64,000 nucleotides of DNA from Microcoleus vaginatus PCC 9802 (GTDB lineage Bacteria; Cyanobacteriota; Cyanobacteriia; Cyanobacteriales; Microcoleaceae), in NCBI GenBank assembly GCA_022701275.1, contig CP031740.1:4351001-4415000 (forward strand), in the 5' to 3' direction. The notes beneath the pieces were generated by a model that saw only the letters and a program-made list of their open reading frames with translations, searched no databases and had not been told where the DNA came from. This document shows, one piece after another, positions 35,311-43,581 of this stretch (positions are counted from its first letter, which is position 1; each line of letters begins with the position of its first letter). The position numbers and the translations under genes were made by a program.

Positions 35311-35331
35311 GGACACGGCAGTGCCGTGTCC
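35311..35331. repeat. GACACGGCAsTGCCGTGTC palindrome, copy B
   Basis: A perfect palindrome followed by CTACC, between rfbF and the acyl-CoA dehydrogenase-like gene on the same strand. Member of the family with copies at 33200, 41358 and 49191. Confidence 0.7.
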
Positions 35332-35360
35332 CTACCTCTGCTATAAAATAATTATAAAAA

Positions 35361-36425
35361 ATGGATTCCCAAGAAATTCTCAACAGCACAGAAACTTACC
35401 TACAAAAGTGCGTTGCACCTCACGCGGAAATTATCGACAGCAACTCGGAAGCGCTGAGAACAGCAGTTGCTGGATTGGAAGATCGATCGCTCTTAGCATT
35501 GCGAGTTCCCCAAAAATGGGGCGGCGCTGAAATTGCACCGGAGATTTTTTACCAATATCAGGAATTGACGGCTCGATATTCGGGCGCTGTGTCTTTCCTG
35601 CAAACTCAGCACCACAGCGCAACTGCCATGCTTGCCAACAGCGACAATGAAATCCTAAAAAGCAGATACTTGCCCGGGATCGCCCAAAAAGAGTTACGCT
35701 TGGGTATTGGGTTTTCGCATTTAAGGCGATCGGGCAATCCTGCCGTCACCGCGACTCCCACAAAAGCGGGCTATTTATTGTCAGGAAAAGTTCCTTGGGT
35801 AACAGGTTTTCGCTTGTTTCAAAAGTTTATTGTAGCGGCGGTACTTCCTGACGAACGTGCTGTTTTCGGTTTAGTGCCTTTTACCAATAGTGAACGCGAA
35901 TCGGGTAAAATAGCTTTTAGCGAAATCATGCAGTTAATCGCCATGAACTCGACTAATACTGTGACAGCCACTCTCGATAATTGGTTGCTGCATGAATCGG
36001 AAATAATTTCAGTTAAACCTGTCGGCTGGATTTCGGAAAACGACAGCAAAAATATAGTGAATTTTGTTCCGGGTACTTTTGGCTGTATTCGAGCGGGATT
36101 GGATGTTATTGCAGCAGCGGCGGCTGCTAAGAATTCACCTTTTATAACGGCAGCTTGCCAAAAACTAGAGCAAAAGCTCGATCGGCTAAAACAGAATTTC
36201 CCACAATCTCAACATAGCTCGAAAGCAGAACAATTAGCGCTGCGAGCTCAAGCCATTGATTTAGCGGTGCGTTGCGGGCACGCTGCGGTTGCAGTTTCTA
36301 GCGGTGCTGCTAACGGTGCGGTACACCCGGCCGGGAGAGTTTATCGAGAAGCTTTGGTGTATACTGTTTCCGGGCAAACAAAGGATGTGATGGAAGCAAC
36401 GCTCGATCGACTAATCAAATTTTAG
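35361..36425 (+). CDS. Acyl-CoA dehydrogenase-like protein
   Basis: A 354-residue protein of the acyl-CoA dehydrogenase superfamily, an FAD-dependent fold. The N-terminal helical domain has LRVPQKWGGAEIAPEIFYQYQELTARYSGA, the middle has LGIGFSHLRRSGNPAVTATPTKAGYLLSGKVPWVTG, and a four-helix C-terminal region ends with RVYREALVYTVSGQTKDVMEATLDRL. Family members are nearer 380 residues and the usual catalytic Glu context is not obvious, so the substrate may not be an acyl-CoA. The next gene (cyclase family) follows after 84 bp and may be co-transcribed. Confidence 0.8.
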   Translation: MDSQEILNSTETYLQKCVAPHAEIIDSNSEALRTAVAGLEDRSLLALRVPQKWGGAEIAPEIFYQYQELTARYSGAVSFLQTQHHSATAMLANSDNEILKSRYLPGIAQKELRLGIGFSHLRRSGNPAVTATPTKAGYLLSGKVPWVTGFRLFQKFIVAAVLPDERAVFGLVPFTNSERESGKIAFSEIMQLIAMNSTNTVTATLDNWLLHESEIISVKPVGWISENDSKNIVNFVPGTFGCIRAGLDVIAAAAAAKNSPFITAACQKLEQKLDRLKQNFPQSQHSSKAEQLALRAQAIDLAVRCGHAAVAVSSGAANGAVHPAGRVYREALVYTVSGQTKDVMEATLDRLIKF

Positions 36426-36509
36426 ATTTGAGATTTTAGATTTTATATTGAGCTCGCAGAAGGTCAAAAATTCAACTGTCTTTAATAAATAAAAAATATA
36501 TTTAACCTG

Positions 36510-37241
36510 ATGACAAACAACTTTAAGTCAAATAACTTAAAAACCATCGCCTATACCACCATTCTAGACTTAACCCATTCAATTCACCCAAACATTCCCA
36601 TCTGGCCCGGAGATCCAGCGACAGAAATTGCCACAGTATCTCAAATAGAAAAAAACGGCTATTTCCTGCGAAAATTCTCAATGGGAGAACACAGCGCCAC
36701 GCACATCAACGCACCCAACAGCTTTTATGCAGGAGGCGCCAGCATTGATAGTTATTCGCCGCAGTCGCTAGTTTCCCCCGCAATTGCGATCGATATCCGC
36801 CAGCAAAGTCTTGCCAATCCCGACTACACTTTAACAATTGATGATATATTGACTTGGGAACGGCAGCACAAACTTATAGAACCGGGAACTCTAGTTTTAT
36901 TGTATACTGGCTGGCAAGAAAAATGGGATGACGAGCGAGCATTTTTCAACCGAGACGATCGCGGAATTTGCCACTTTCCCGGATTTGGCAAAGCAGCCAC
37001 TCAATTTTTGCTAGAAGAACGCTCGATAGCCGGAATTGGCACCGACACCCACGGAGTCGATACCGGGCAAGATGAAAGTTTTGTGGTTAATAAATTGGTC
37101 TTGGAAACGCAGCGAATAGTGCTGGAAAATCTGGCAAATCTCGACTTGTTACCTGCGGCTGACATCACTTTAGTTATCGGAATCTTGCGCCTTTTGGGAG
37201 GTTCCGGCTCGCCTGTGTCGGTGTTAGCTTTTGTCGCTTAA
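36510..37241 (+). CDS. Cyclase family protein (KynB/isatin hydrolase fold)
   Basis: A 243-residue metal hydrolase-type protein: ILDLTHSIHPNIPIWPGDPATEI at the start, then GEHSATHINAPNSFYAGG, LVLLYTGWQEKW and IAGIGTDTHGVDTGQDESF. The usual metal motif HxGTHxDxPxHF reads HSATHINAPNSF: Asp is Asn and the last His is Ser. Metal binding may thus be altered. Known members hydrolyse N-formylkynurenine or isatin; no tryptophan catabolism genes are nearby, so the substrate is not assigned. Confidence 0.82.
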   Translation: MTNNFKSNNLKTIAYTTILDLTHSIHPNIPIWPGDPATEIATVSQIEKNGYFLRKFSMGEHSATHINAPNSFYAGGASIDSYSPQSLVSPAIAIDIRQQSLANPDYTLTIDDILTWERQHKLIEPGTLVLLYTGWQEKWDDERAFFNRDDRGICHFPGFGKAATQFLLEERSIAGIGTDTHGVDTGQDESFVVNKLVLETQRIVLENLANLDLLPAADITLVIGILRLLGGSGSPVSVLAFVA

Positions 37242-37274
37242 TGTGGTAAAACTTACATCTTGCACCATGCTCAA

Positions 37275-37339
37275 GAACAGGCAAGATGCCTGTTCCACAA
37301 AGAGTAAATTTTCTTGTGGAACAGGCATCTTGCCTGTTC
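37275..37339. repeat. Perfect 26-bp inverted repeat with 13-bp loop
   Basis: GAACAGGCAAGATGCCTG begins the left arm (37275-37300); the right arm (37314-37339) is its exact reverse complement. Each arm also contains a smaller palindrome. An imperfect copy of the left arm is at 49080-49110. It could fold into a strong hairpin between two same-strand genes. Confidence 0.8.
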
Positions 37340-37417
37340 CTAAATAGGTAATTGAGAATGGTGCAATATCTCAGGTAAAATTAGATTGAGAGAAGTCGAG
37401 TAAAAACAATAAGATTA

Positions 37418-38164
37418 ATGACAGAACTGCCCAAGGATCTCAACGAGGCGATCGCCCAATCCCGCATTGCCACCGCCGCTGCCCTCTCGGACGGCAAAAC
37501 TCTACTACAAGTCGAATTAGTATTTCCAGAAATCGCCCTGCAAGCACAGTCTATCACCGAACAATTCCTCCCAGAACTTGAAGAAATCTACCCCGGAGTA
37601 AAAGTCTTTTTTCCCGACGCCGGTGCGGCAGCCCTCGCGCGCCGCGACTGGGGAGAAACACCGTTTAAAGTCACTGATTTGGGTAGCAGTCGCAGCCCTG
37701 TTGAAGATAAAATAGCACCGGAAGATCAACTTTTCCTTTTGATCAATCCAGCAGCCGTAGAAGTGGCCCAAGTCGAACGACTTTACATAGCTGCGGCCGG
37801 TCGCCCAGTAATTCTACTCAACCCGCGCCTGGAAGATGTTGCCACCATAGGTATAGGCTATGCGGGCCGCCAATTGCGCGATCGATTCCTCAGCAAAATC
37901 GAATCCTGCTACTACGTCAGACCCCTAGACGCTGCTGCTTTATTCCGCTGCTACCCCCAATCCTGGCAAGTGTGGCTGGAAAGAAACAACCAATACGAAT
38001 TAATTTCTGAAACCGCCCAAAAACCAGTCGGAGACGATTTAGAGCGGATTTTAGCCGCTTCTCTCCCAAGCGCCGATCCTGACTCCACCACACCTGCCAA
38101 ACCCTTAAAAAAGAAAGGTTTTTTGGCAGAGCTCCAGACATTCCTCAAAGCTTTGACTCAGTGA
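37418..38164 (+). CDS. DUF1995 family protein
   Basis: A 248-residue protein of the DUF1995 family, found in cyanobacteria and plastids; a plant relative (LPA3) aids photosystem II assembly. The start MTELPKDLNEAIAQSRIATAAALSDGKTLLQVEL, a central LFLLINPAAVEVAQVERLY and the end with CYYVRPLDAAALFRCYPQSWQVW are typical. The C-terminus (about 220-248) is Pro/Lys-rich. No membrane segment. The precise biochemical activity is unknown. Confidence 0.85.
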   Translation: MTELPKDLNEAIAQSRIATAAALSDGKTLLQVELVFPEIALQAQSITEQFLPELEEIYPGVKVFFPDAGAAALARRDWGETPFKVTDLGSSRSPVEDKIAPEDQLFLLINPAAVEVAQVERLYIAAAGRPVILLNPRLEDVATIGIGYAGRQLRDRFLSKIESCYYVRPLDAAALFRCYPQSWQVWLERNNQYELISETAQKPVGDDLERILAASLPSADPDSTTPAKPLKKKGFLAELQTFLKALTQ

Positions 38165-38493
38165 CAATCGTTAAGGCTCGATCGTATTTTAGAGTGTGTC
38201 AGCTAGGATTATTTTCGACTTAATCCGTCGCCTAATCGCTGATGCACCCTAAAGCGTGAAATAACTCAAAGCTTTGCCTCAGTAACAGCAGTTGCAGAAC
38301 CACAATTAACAGCTTGCCTCTGTTTCTATCAGTAGCTACGCAAACAGGTACTGGCGAGCTTTACAGAATCTTTATACAAACCAGTATAATGGGTGACACC
38401 CCTCCACGGTAAAAGAGGAGAGGCAAATAGCAGCAAAATCAGATGCTATAAGCTAGAGATGGGGCTTTTGAGTCAGGGAAGCGGATAAACCCA
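38165..38493. other. Intergenic region with promoter and leader hairpin
   Basis: TTTACA (38360-38365) and TATAAT (38385-38390) lie 19 bp apart and form a plausible sigma70-type promoter for the phosphatase gene. Just at and after the -10 box ATGGGTGACACCCCTC forms a small GGGT/ACCC hairpin, nearly repeated at 42673-42688. The earlier part has no recognisable gene. Confidence 0.5.
38360..38390 (+). promoter_or_regulatory. Candidate promoter of the PPP-type phosphatase gene
   Basis: A -35 like TTTACA and a perfect -10 TATAAT with a long 19-bp spacer. Transcription from here gives a leader of about 95 nt before the ATG at 38494. Confidence 0.5.
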
Positions 38494-39264
38494 ATGGAGC
38501 ATCGGCGCATTGTTATCGGGGACGTACACGGGCATTACGACGGCTTAATGACCCTGCTAGAGGCACTTGCCCCCAGCTGGAACGATCGCGTCTATTTTTT
38601 GGGAGACTTAATCGATCGTGGCCCCAAAAGCGCTCAGGTATTAGATTTTGTGCAGCAAAGCCCCTACCAAACTCTGTTGGGCAACCACGAACAACTGATG
38701 CTGGAAGCTTTGTCGGGGACACCGATGGATATGCGAGCGTGGCAATCTTGGCTCTACAGTGGTGGCGATGCGACAGTAGCGAGCTACAGAGATACAGGGA
38801 TGATGCCGTACAAACACTTAGAGTGGCTGCGATCGCTCCCCACGCACCGGGACTTAGGGGACATCTGGCTGGTTCACGCCGGCGTTGACCCCCATCTGTC
38901 GCTCGAGGAACAGTCTATCGAACAACTGTGTTGGATTCGCAGGGAATTTCACACCATGTCGAAACCCTATTTTCCCAATAAATTAATTATCACCGGTCAC
39001 ACGATCACCTTTACCTTTCATGGGGTCAGACCGGGCGAATTAGTCAGGGGCGAAGGGTGGTTGGATATTGACACGGGTGCTTATCATCCCAAAAGCGGCT
39101 GGCTGACAGGATTTGACCTCAGCTACCGGAGAGTTTATCAAGTAAATGTATTTAACAATCAAGTCCGAATTTTGCCGTTTGACGAAGTTGTCAGGCAATT
39201 GAAGCCGCAGCCGATTGCACCCCCGGAACCTGCGATCGATTCTGTTGTTCAACAGCAGTGTTAA
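38494..39264 (+). CDS. PPP-family protein phosphatase (metallophosphoesterase)
   Basis: A 256-residue enzyme with all PPP motifs: GDVHGHYDGL (9-18), GDLIDRGPKS (37-46), LLGNHE (61-66), and the later His residues in WLVHAGVDPHLS and ITGHTITF. It removes phosphate from Ser/Thr or Tyr residues, or from small substrates, with two metal ions. The short C-terminal extension (about 225-256) is Pro-rich. Several Ser/Thr kinases in the window could be opposed by it, but no direct link is shown. Confidence 0.9.
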   Translation: MEHRRIVIGDVHGHYDGLMTLLEALAPSWNDRVYFLGDLIDRGPKSAQVLDFVQQSPYQTLLGNHEQLMLEALSGTPMDMRAWQSWLYSGGDATVASYRDTGMMPYKHLEWLRSLPTHRDLGDIWLVHAGVDPHLSLEEQSIEQLCWIRREFHTMSKPYFPNKLIITGHTITFTFHGVRPGELVRGEGWLDIDTGAYHPKSGWLTGFDLSYRRVYQVNVFNNQVRILPFDEVVRQLKPQPIAPPEPAIDSVVQQQC

Positions 39265-39282
39265 ATCAAGTTTTCGTTGTAG

Positions 39283-39339
39283 GGTATGTCAGCTTAAGTC
39301 CGATCTCTTAAATCGAAATTAACTTGCTGCTGACATACC
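39283..39339. repeat. Inverted repeat downstream of the phosphatase gene
   Basis: GGTATGTCAGC (39283-39293) is the exact inverse of GCTGACATACC (39329-39339), with a 35-bp loop. It sits between convergent genes and may terminate transcription. Confidence 0.6.
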
Positions 39340-39368
39340 TTAGTAACTGGATTTATTTTTTAACGAAC

Positions 39369-39412
39369 CGCGATCTAGCGTTAGCGAAGCGGCGCGTTAG
39401 CGCTAGATCGCG
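39369..39412. repeat. Inverted repeat and purine tract
   Basis: CGCGATCTAGCG (39369-39380) pairs perfectly with CGCTAGATCGCG (39401-39412) over a 20-bp GTTAGCG-rich loop. A 40-bp AAGAGA-type purine tract follows (39414-39453). The arms contain GATC/CTAG sites. Probably a dispersed palindrome next to the M48 gene end. Confidence 0.65.
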
Positions 39413-39474
39413 AAGTAAGAAAAGAGAAGGGAAGAGAAGAGAAAAGAAGAGAGTGCCTGATTGATTTACGTTTG

Positions 39475-40326
39475 CTACGAACCTAAAAGTCGGCGGATTT
39501 CTAGCCTGTAATCCTCATTATTCAAACCTTCACCGCTAGCAAGCTCCGGATCTATAGCCTGCGAAATAGCAGCAATACGATCGCCAGTTGCCGGGTGAGT
39601 GCTCAAAATGCTAGGAGGAGAAGGTTTGTCGAGCAACTTTTTCATAAAATCAACCATCCCAGATTGAGCGTAGCCTGCTCGCCCCATAGTTTGCAATCCC
39701 AACTGATCGGCTTCATACTCAGCTTGCCGACTGTGGGGTCGCCGCAAAGCCAATTCCACCCCAATCTGAACCGCCTGAGATCGATCGAGCCCAGTTGCCG
39801 AAGCTACACCTGAAGCTATGGCCATTTGACGCATTTGTTGAATCGCGTGGCGAGCATTAATGTGAGCGATTTCGTGGGCGATCACACTTGCCAATTCTGC
39901 CTCATTGTCCGCCGCTGCCATCAAGCCTTTATTCACATAAACAAAACCGCCCATAGTTGCAAAAGCATTAATCGTGTCGTCGTCAATCACTTGAAAAGTA
40001 TAAGGAATATTTGGGCGACTGCTTTCTTGAGCGAGTCGTTGACCGATGCGGTTGATATATTCTGTAGTGTCCCGATCGCGGTCAATCTTAAACTGGCTGT
40101 TCGTTAACTGCTGATTAATTTGTCGACCAATAGCCACCTCTTGGCGATCGGACATATTCGACAATTGAATAACTTGAATGCCTCGAAAAATTAGTTCGGG
40201 CAACGAAAATGCTTGAGTCGGTTCCGGGGAAACCACCCAGATACCTGCAGCCACCATCAGGGACAGAAACAGATAAATCCCCCGGCCACAAGTACGCCGG
40301 CAAGTCAACCAAAAACTTTTTAACAT
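39475..40326 (-). CDS. M48-family zinc metalloprotease
   Basis: A secreted or membrane-anchored peptidase. From the Met at 40326 (LKSFWLTCRR) it has 283 residues with a hydrophobic N-terminal segment (LFLSLMVAAGIWVV). The zinc motif is HEIAH in VIAHEIAHINARHAI, and the third ligand Glu is expected in RQAEYEADQLG. It resembles BepA/Oma1-like proteases that handle misfolded membrane or outer-membrane proteins. An 18-residue longer frame exists upstream to 40380, but the internal Met gives a more normal export signal. Confidence 0.88.
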   Translation of the reverse strand: MLKSFWLTCRRTCGRGIYLFLSLMVAAGIWVVSPEPTQAFSLPELIFRGIQVIQLSNMSDRQEVAIGRQINQQLTNSQFKIDRDRDTTEYINRIGQRLAQESSRPNIPYTFQVIDDDTINAFATMGGFVYVNKGLMAAADNEAELASVIAHEIAHINARHAIQQMRQMAIASGVASATGLDRSQAVQIGVELALRRPHSRQAEYEADQLGLQTMGRAGYAQSGMVDFMKKLLDKPSPPSILSTHPATGDRIAAISQAIDPELASGEGLNNEDYRLEIRRLLGS

Positions 40327-40698
40327 GAGTGATAGGTGCCAGAAGTTAGATAAAATTTGAGGAAAAACTCGAAAAGTCACTAAATAGGCAGACGTAATTT
40401 GAGGCTACTTAGTTGCTATTCTAGCTTTTTGTCAATTTTTAAGGGTGCCACCAGCTTCTGGGCCATCGAGCCAAGGCCAAGCAACCGCCGTCAACTGCCT
40501 TCTGGCTTAAGTGCCCAAGTCATGCGGATTTTGGGCGATCGTTGTGGTAATATCTTTTAGCTTCAGGACTTACGCATCAATAAAGTATGTCATTGCCAGC
40601 GGTAGCTCAGCAATAGCAGCATCTGTTTTTCATCGATGTCTGCGTAAGTCCTGAGCTTGTAAACATACTCCTGTCGCTATCAGTATAATAGGCGATTT
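40327..40698. other. Intergenic region with a MITE
   Basis: Between divergent M48 and DUF4330 genes. The main content is the element at 40563-40654. TATAAT at 40684-40689 lies 10 bp before the DUF4330 ATG; this is too close for a normal leader, so it may not be the real promoter. Confidence 0.4.
40563..40654. mobile_element. MITE-like element with 14-bp perfect terminal inverted repeats
   Basis: TCAGGACTTACGCA at the left end is the exact inverse of TGCGTAAGTCCTGA at the right end, and GCT flanks both sides as a possible 3-bp target duplication. The 92-bp body has no open frame. The CAGGACTTACGCA end type is common at transposable-element ends in cyanobacteria. The autonomous parent is not in the window. 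Confidence 0.7.
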
Positions 40699-41223
40699 AT
40701 GAAAATTTTGGATTCTCAAGGCCGGCTGTTCGGCAAACTCAGCATCCTAGACGTAGGTGCCGCTCTAATCGTACTGCTAGTTGCAGTCGGAATCTTCTTC
40801 TTTCCCGGCACTTCTGGCGGTTCCGTCGCCCAAGTCGGCACCAGTGTCAAACCTGTAGAACTTGATGCAATTGCGATCGGTCTCAAAGGGACAAACGTTC
40901 CCGATTTGTTCAAACCAGGTGATAAAATCAATGTGGTGATCCGCAATCAACCCTCCGGTCAGATTACCATCAAATCTGTCAAAACTCTCACCAGAACCCT
41001 AGCAGTTCCTCAGCCCAACGGCACTCTGAAAGCTCTCCCCGACCCCAGAGAAGAAGAATCCTTCAGCAAAAATATGATGTTTACCTTAGAGGGAAAAGGT
41101 CAACTTACTGAAAATGGCCCGGTTTTAGGTAATACGAAAGTCAAAATTGGCACTACGCTAGAGCTTGAAGGCAACAAGTACATTTTCAACGCCAGCGTCA
41201 TCGACGTGCGAGTCAAAGAATAA
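40699..41223 (+). CDS. DUF4330 family membrane-anchored protein
   Basis: A 174-residue protein starting MKILDSQGRLFGKLSILDVG with one membrane segment (about 18-36, GAALIVLLVAVGIFFFPG) and a soluble remainder. The start and the following RLFGKLSILD signature are typical of DUF4330, a cyanobacterial family of unknown role. The soluble part reads as beta-rich (VVIRNQPSGQITIKSVKTLTR). The ATG is preceded by TATAATAGGCGATTT. Confidence 0.82.
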   Translation: MKILDSQGRLFGKLSILDVGAALIVLLVAVGIFFFPGTSGGSVAQVGTSVKPVELDAIAIGLKGTNVPDLFKPGDKINVVIRNQPSGQITIKSVKTLTRTLAVPQPNGTLKALPDPREEESFSKNMMFTLEGKGQLTENGPVLGNTKVKIGTTLELEGNKYIFNASVIDVRVKE

Positions 41224-41530
41224 TTAGTAGTCATTAGTCATTGCTAATGGGTAATTGGTAATGGGGAATGGGGAATTAATATTCTTTCTTCCCTCTTCCT
41301 CAATCCGTTACCTCCGTTTATATCAATTCAGGTAACACCGGAATTGATATAAACGGAGGACACGGCAGTGCCGTTTCCCTACCCCAATTAATAGGGAAAT
41401 AGCACTTCCGTGTCCTCATGGTTCCAGTCCGCACGCGCCTACCACTGTGGGGTAATATTAATTCCGATGCTACCGAATTTGATATTACATCCGTTACATC
41501 CCAAGAAAGCGAAGCCGTTGCGGAACTTCT
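41224..41530. other. Intergenic region with palindrome copy C
   Basis: Between convergent genes. GGACACGGCAGTGCCGTTTCC-type palindrome at 41358-41378 is preceded by CACCGGAATTGATAT, as in the extended form of the repeat. A run of related short words (CCGTTACCTCCGTT) precedes it. No gene recognised. Confidence 0.5.
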
Positions 41531-42436
41531 TCACCCTTCTGAAAGCAATTTTAAGTATTGCCGAATTAAGCCAATCGTAACAGCGGGAATTTCTAACTGC
41601 GGAGTCAAACCTACGTTTTCCAGAGGTTGAAAAACTTTGATTGCTTCGGGGTTGAGGTTTGCCAACCGCTGGCCGATATCGGGCCCGGTAAACTGCGATT
41701 TTTCTCCCCAAATAATCGCTGTCGGCGTTGTTAGCTGAGTGATGTACAGCGACAAATCAAAGCACAAATCTCCCCGCACAAAAGACAGGGCGGCATATTC
41801 TGCATTTGGTTCCAAAGCAGATGCGAGGTAAGCATCAACAATTTCTTGGTAAACGCGGCGGGAATCGGCAAATTGGCGCTGTTCTAGGAAGCTACGGATG
41901 CCGCCGTCGGTGGCGATGCCGGTACTGTAGAGCAATTTGTCTAAAATCGGCGTACCCACTAGCTTAGCGAAGAAACTGGTGCCGTAATCTTGTCCGAAGT
42001 CCGACAAACCGCTGGGTATGGTCAAAATCAGGGATTTAAAGAGATCCGGCCGTGCGATCGCAGCTCGAATCGCGATCGCCCCTGTTAGCGAAGAAGCAAT
42101 CACATCTGTCGGACTGCCGCAAGTTTTTTCTAGAAATTCAATCAGAATTGTGATATAATCTTCTACCTGATAATCTCTTGCCGGATGTTCCGATCGCCCC
42201 CAACCGATTAAATCAGGTGCTAAAATTCGATATTCTGCCGCAAAAGCCGGATAAACTTTCGACCATTCGTAGGCACTCGACCCGCCACCAAAACCGTGAA
42301 AAAATACTAAGTTTGGTTGATTTTCCGAAGTTGAGGTCGGCAACCCCATCCAAGGCATTTTTTCAGCAGTGTAGTAAACCATTCTGCCGAGAGAAGTAAC
42401 TATTGATCGCTGACCGAAGCCGAGGGGCACAAGCAT
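41531..42436 (-). CDS. Alpha/beta hydrolase
   Basis: A 301-residue hydrolase-fold protein. LVFFHGFGGGSSAYEW is the oxyanion-hole HG region, YRILAPDLIGWGRSEHP the next strand, and VIASSLTGAIAIRAA the nucleophile elbow (Ser in A-S-S-L-T). The Asp is probably in TAIIWGEKSQFTGP, while the catalytic His is not obvious near QPLENVGLTPQLE, where a His is usual. Activity may therefore be weak or altered. Substrate not assignable; the family includes esterases and haloalkane-dehalogenase relatives widespread in cyanobacteria. Confidence 0.82.
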   Translation of the reverse strand: MLVPLGFGQRSIVTSLGRMVYYTAEKMPWMGLPTSTSENQPNLVFFHGFGGGSSAYEWSKVYPAFAAEYRILAPDLIGWGRSEHPARDYQVEDYITILIEFLEKTCGSPTDVIASSLTGAIAIRAAIARPDLFKSLILTIPSGLSDFGQDYGTSFFAKLVGTPILDKLLYSTGIATDGGIRSFLEQRQFADSRRVYQEIVDAYLASALEPNAEYAALSFVRGDLCFDLSLYITQLTTPTAIIWGEKSQFTGPDIGQRLANLNPEAIKVFQPLENVGLTPQLEIPAVTIGLIRQYLKLLSEG

Positions 42437-42966
42437 AAATTAACCTCAATCGCTGTTATATTTTAGATTCTTTTGAGCCGCCCCGTCTTTGTTTAAAAAA
42501 CTTGCAAAGCTGGTGGCGTTTTTGTAAAGATTGAGTAATGATTTAAATCTATTTTAGTACAGGTGAAGCGTGAAACTACAGACAGCAAGTAAGTTTTGCG
42601 ATTTGGGCAATTCCCCTGTGTAGTTATCCTTAGCCTTGCAAACTACCGCCGATCGGAGATAATAGCAAAATGATGGGTAAGACCCCTCAACAAAATAGAG
42701 TCTGTTCGCCAAGCCGGAAAGCAGACGCTCGGAAAGCAGGAGTATTAGGACTCGCTTTCAGGCAGGAGGCAGGTTGGCCGACGCTCGCCAATCACAAATC
42801 ATTAATCACGATATTTTGCGGAGCAGTGGCTTTTGAGGTCGAAAGTCTTTGTTGGAGGGCGGGCGATGGGGTTTCGATTCCTAATTGCAGGTTTGGCAAT
42901 CACGGGCCTCGCCGTTATCAATTCCAAAACACAAGAAACAACTAATCTCAGGGAGGTCTACTAAAA
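42437..42966. other. Long upstream region of the gene at 42967
   Basis: A promoter-like pair is at 42636-42663 and the start codon at 42967, implying a leader of about 300 nt. ATGGGTAAGACCCCTC (42673-42688) is close to the leader hairpin at 38389-38404. A 91-codon frame at 42670-42945 has no coding character. No known riboswitch motif is seen. Confidence 0.4.
42636..42663 (+). promoter_or_regulatory. Candidate promoter of the gene at 42967
   Basis: TTGCAA (42636-42641) and GATAAT (42658-42663) are separated by 16 bp, matching sigma70-type spacing. Confidence 0.5.
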
Positions 42967-43581
42967 ATGCAACTGCTCAGGAAACGGGATCGCGAGGGTT
43001 TTATGGTTGATGCGAAAAGTCTTCAATCTGACGGGTTTGCAGAATTTGACACAGCCTGTAGAAGCATGGATTTAAACGGCAAAAAGTCTTTTGTCGCCAC
43101 TCCAGAACGCTCAGGCCCAGGGGCAGAGGTGCGATCGCGCGCCACAGTACCTGCGATCGTCCGCGTAGCTTTAGAAGACTTGAAATGCTTTGAAGTAGTA
43201 GAACATCAGTTTGCACATTGGGGGGTGACTTTTAGCAATGCCGTCGCCATCCAACCTTCAAACCCAGCCTTTTTCACGGGTTCTGCGGCAACAGTGTTAA
43301 TGGGGGCCCCCAAAAGCGGACTGATAGAAGTAACTTTTAAGTATCCAGTTCGCTGGGTGTCAGGACTCGTCACCAGTTCGCGACGAACTGTTTTATCTGC
43401 TTGTGACATTGACGGCAACGCAATTGTTCAGGATGAAATGCCGGCGCCCAATTTGGTCGGGTCTAATTCTCCGATCGCCCCTAGGGCTCCCCTGCGCGTA
43501 AAAGCTCCGAATATTCATCGAATTACTTTTTACGCTTTTGACGGTCAGCTAGTAGTCGATGACTTGATTTTTGGATTTTAG
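42967..43581 (+). CDS. Hypothetical beta-rich protein
   Basis: A 204-residue protein with no signal peptide. The core (about 60-204) is rich in beta-type patterns (VEHQFAHWGVTFSNAVAIQP, GLIEVTFKYPVRWVSGLV, IHRITFYAFDGQLVVDDLIF) suggesting a jelly-roll or lectin-like sandwich. No family is recognised with confidence. A strong GGGAGGT lies 9 nt before the ATG, unusually good for this organism. The last 33 bp overlap the end of the convergent gene. Confidence 0.65.
   Translation: MQLLRKRDREGFMVDAKSLQSDGFAEFDTACRSMDLNGKKSFVATPERSGPGAEVRSRATVPAIVRVALEDLKCFEVVEHQFAHWGVTFSNAVAIQPSNPAFFTGSAATVLMGAPKSGLIEVTFKYPVRWVSGLVTSSRRTVLSACDIDGNAIVQDEMPAPNLVGSNSPIAPRAPLRVKAPNIHRITFYAFDGQLVVDDLIFGF

Noticed and set aside
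40600..40622. tRNA D-arm-like GCGGTAGCTCAGCAATAGC
   Set aside because: It lies inside the MITE; no T-arm or acceptor partner is nearby.
42670..42945. 91-codon plus-strand frame
   Set aside because: Composition is unlike a protein and it lies in the long leader of the gene at 42967.
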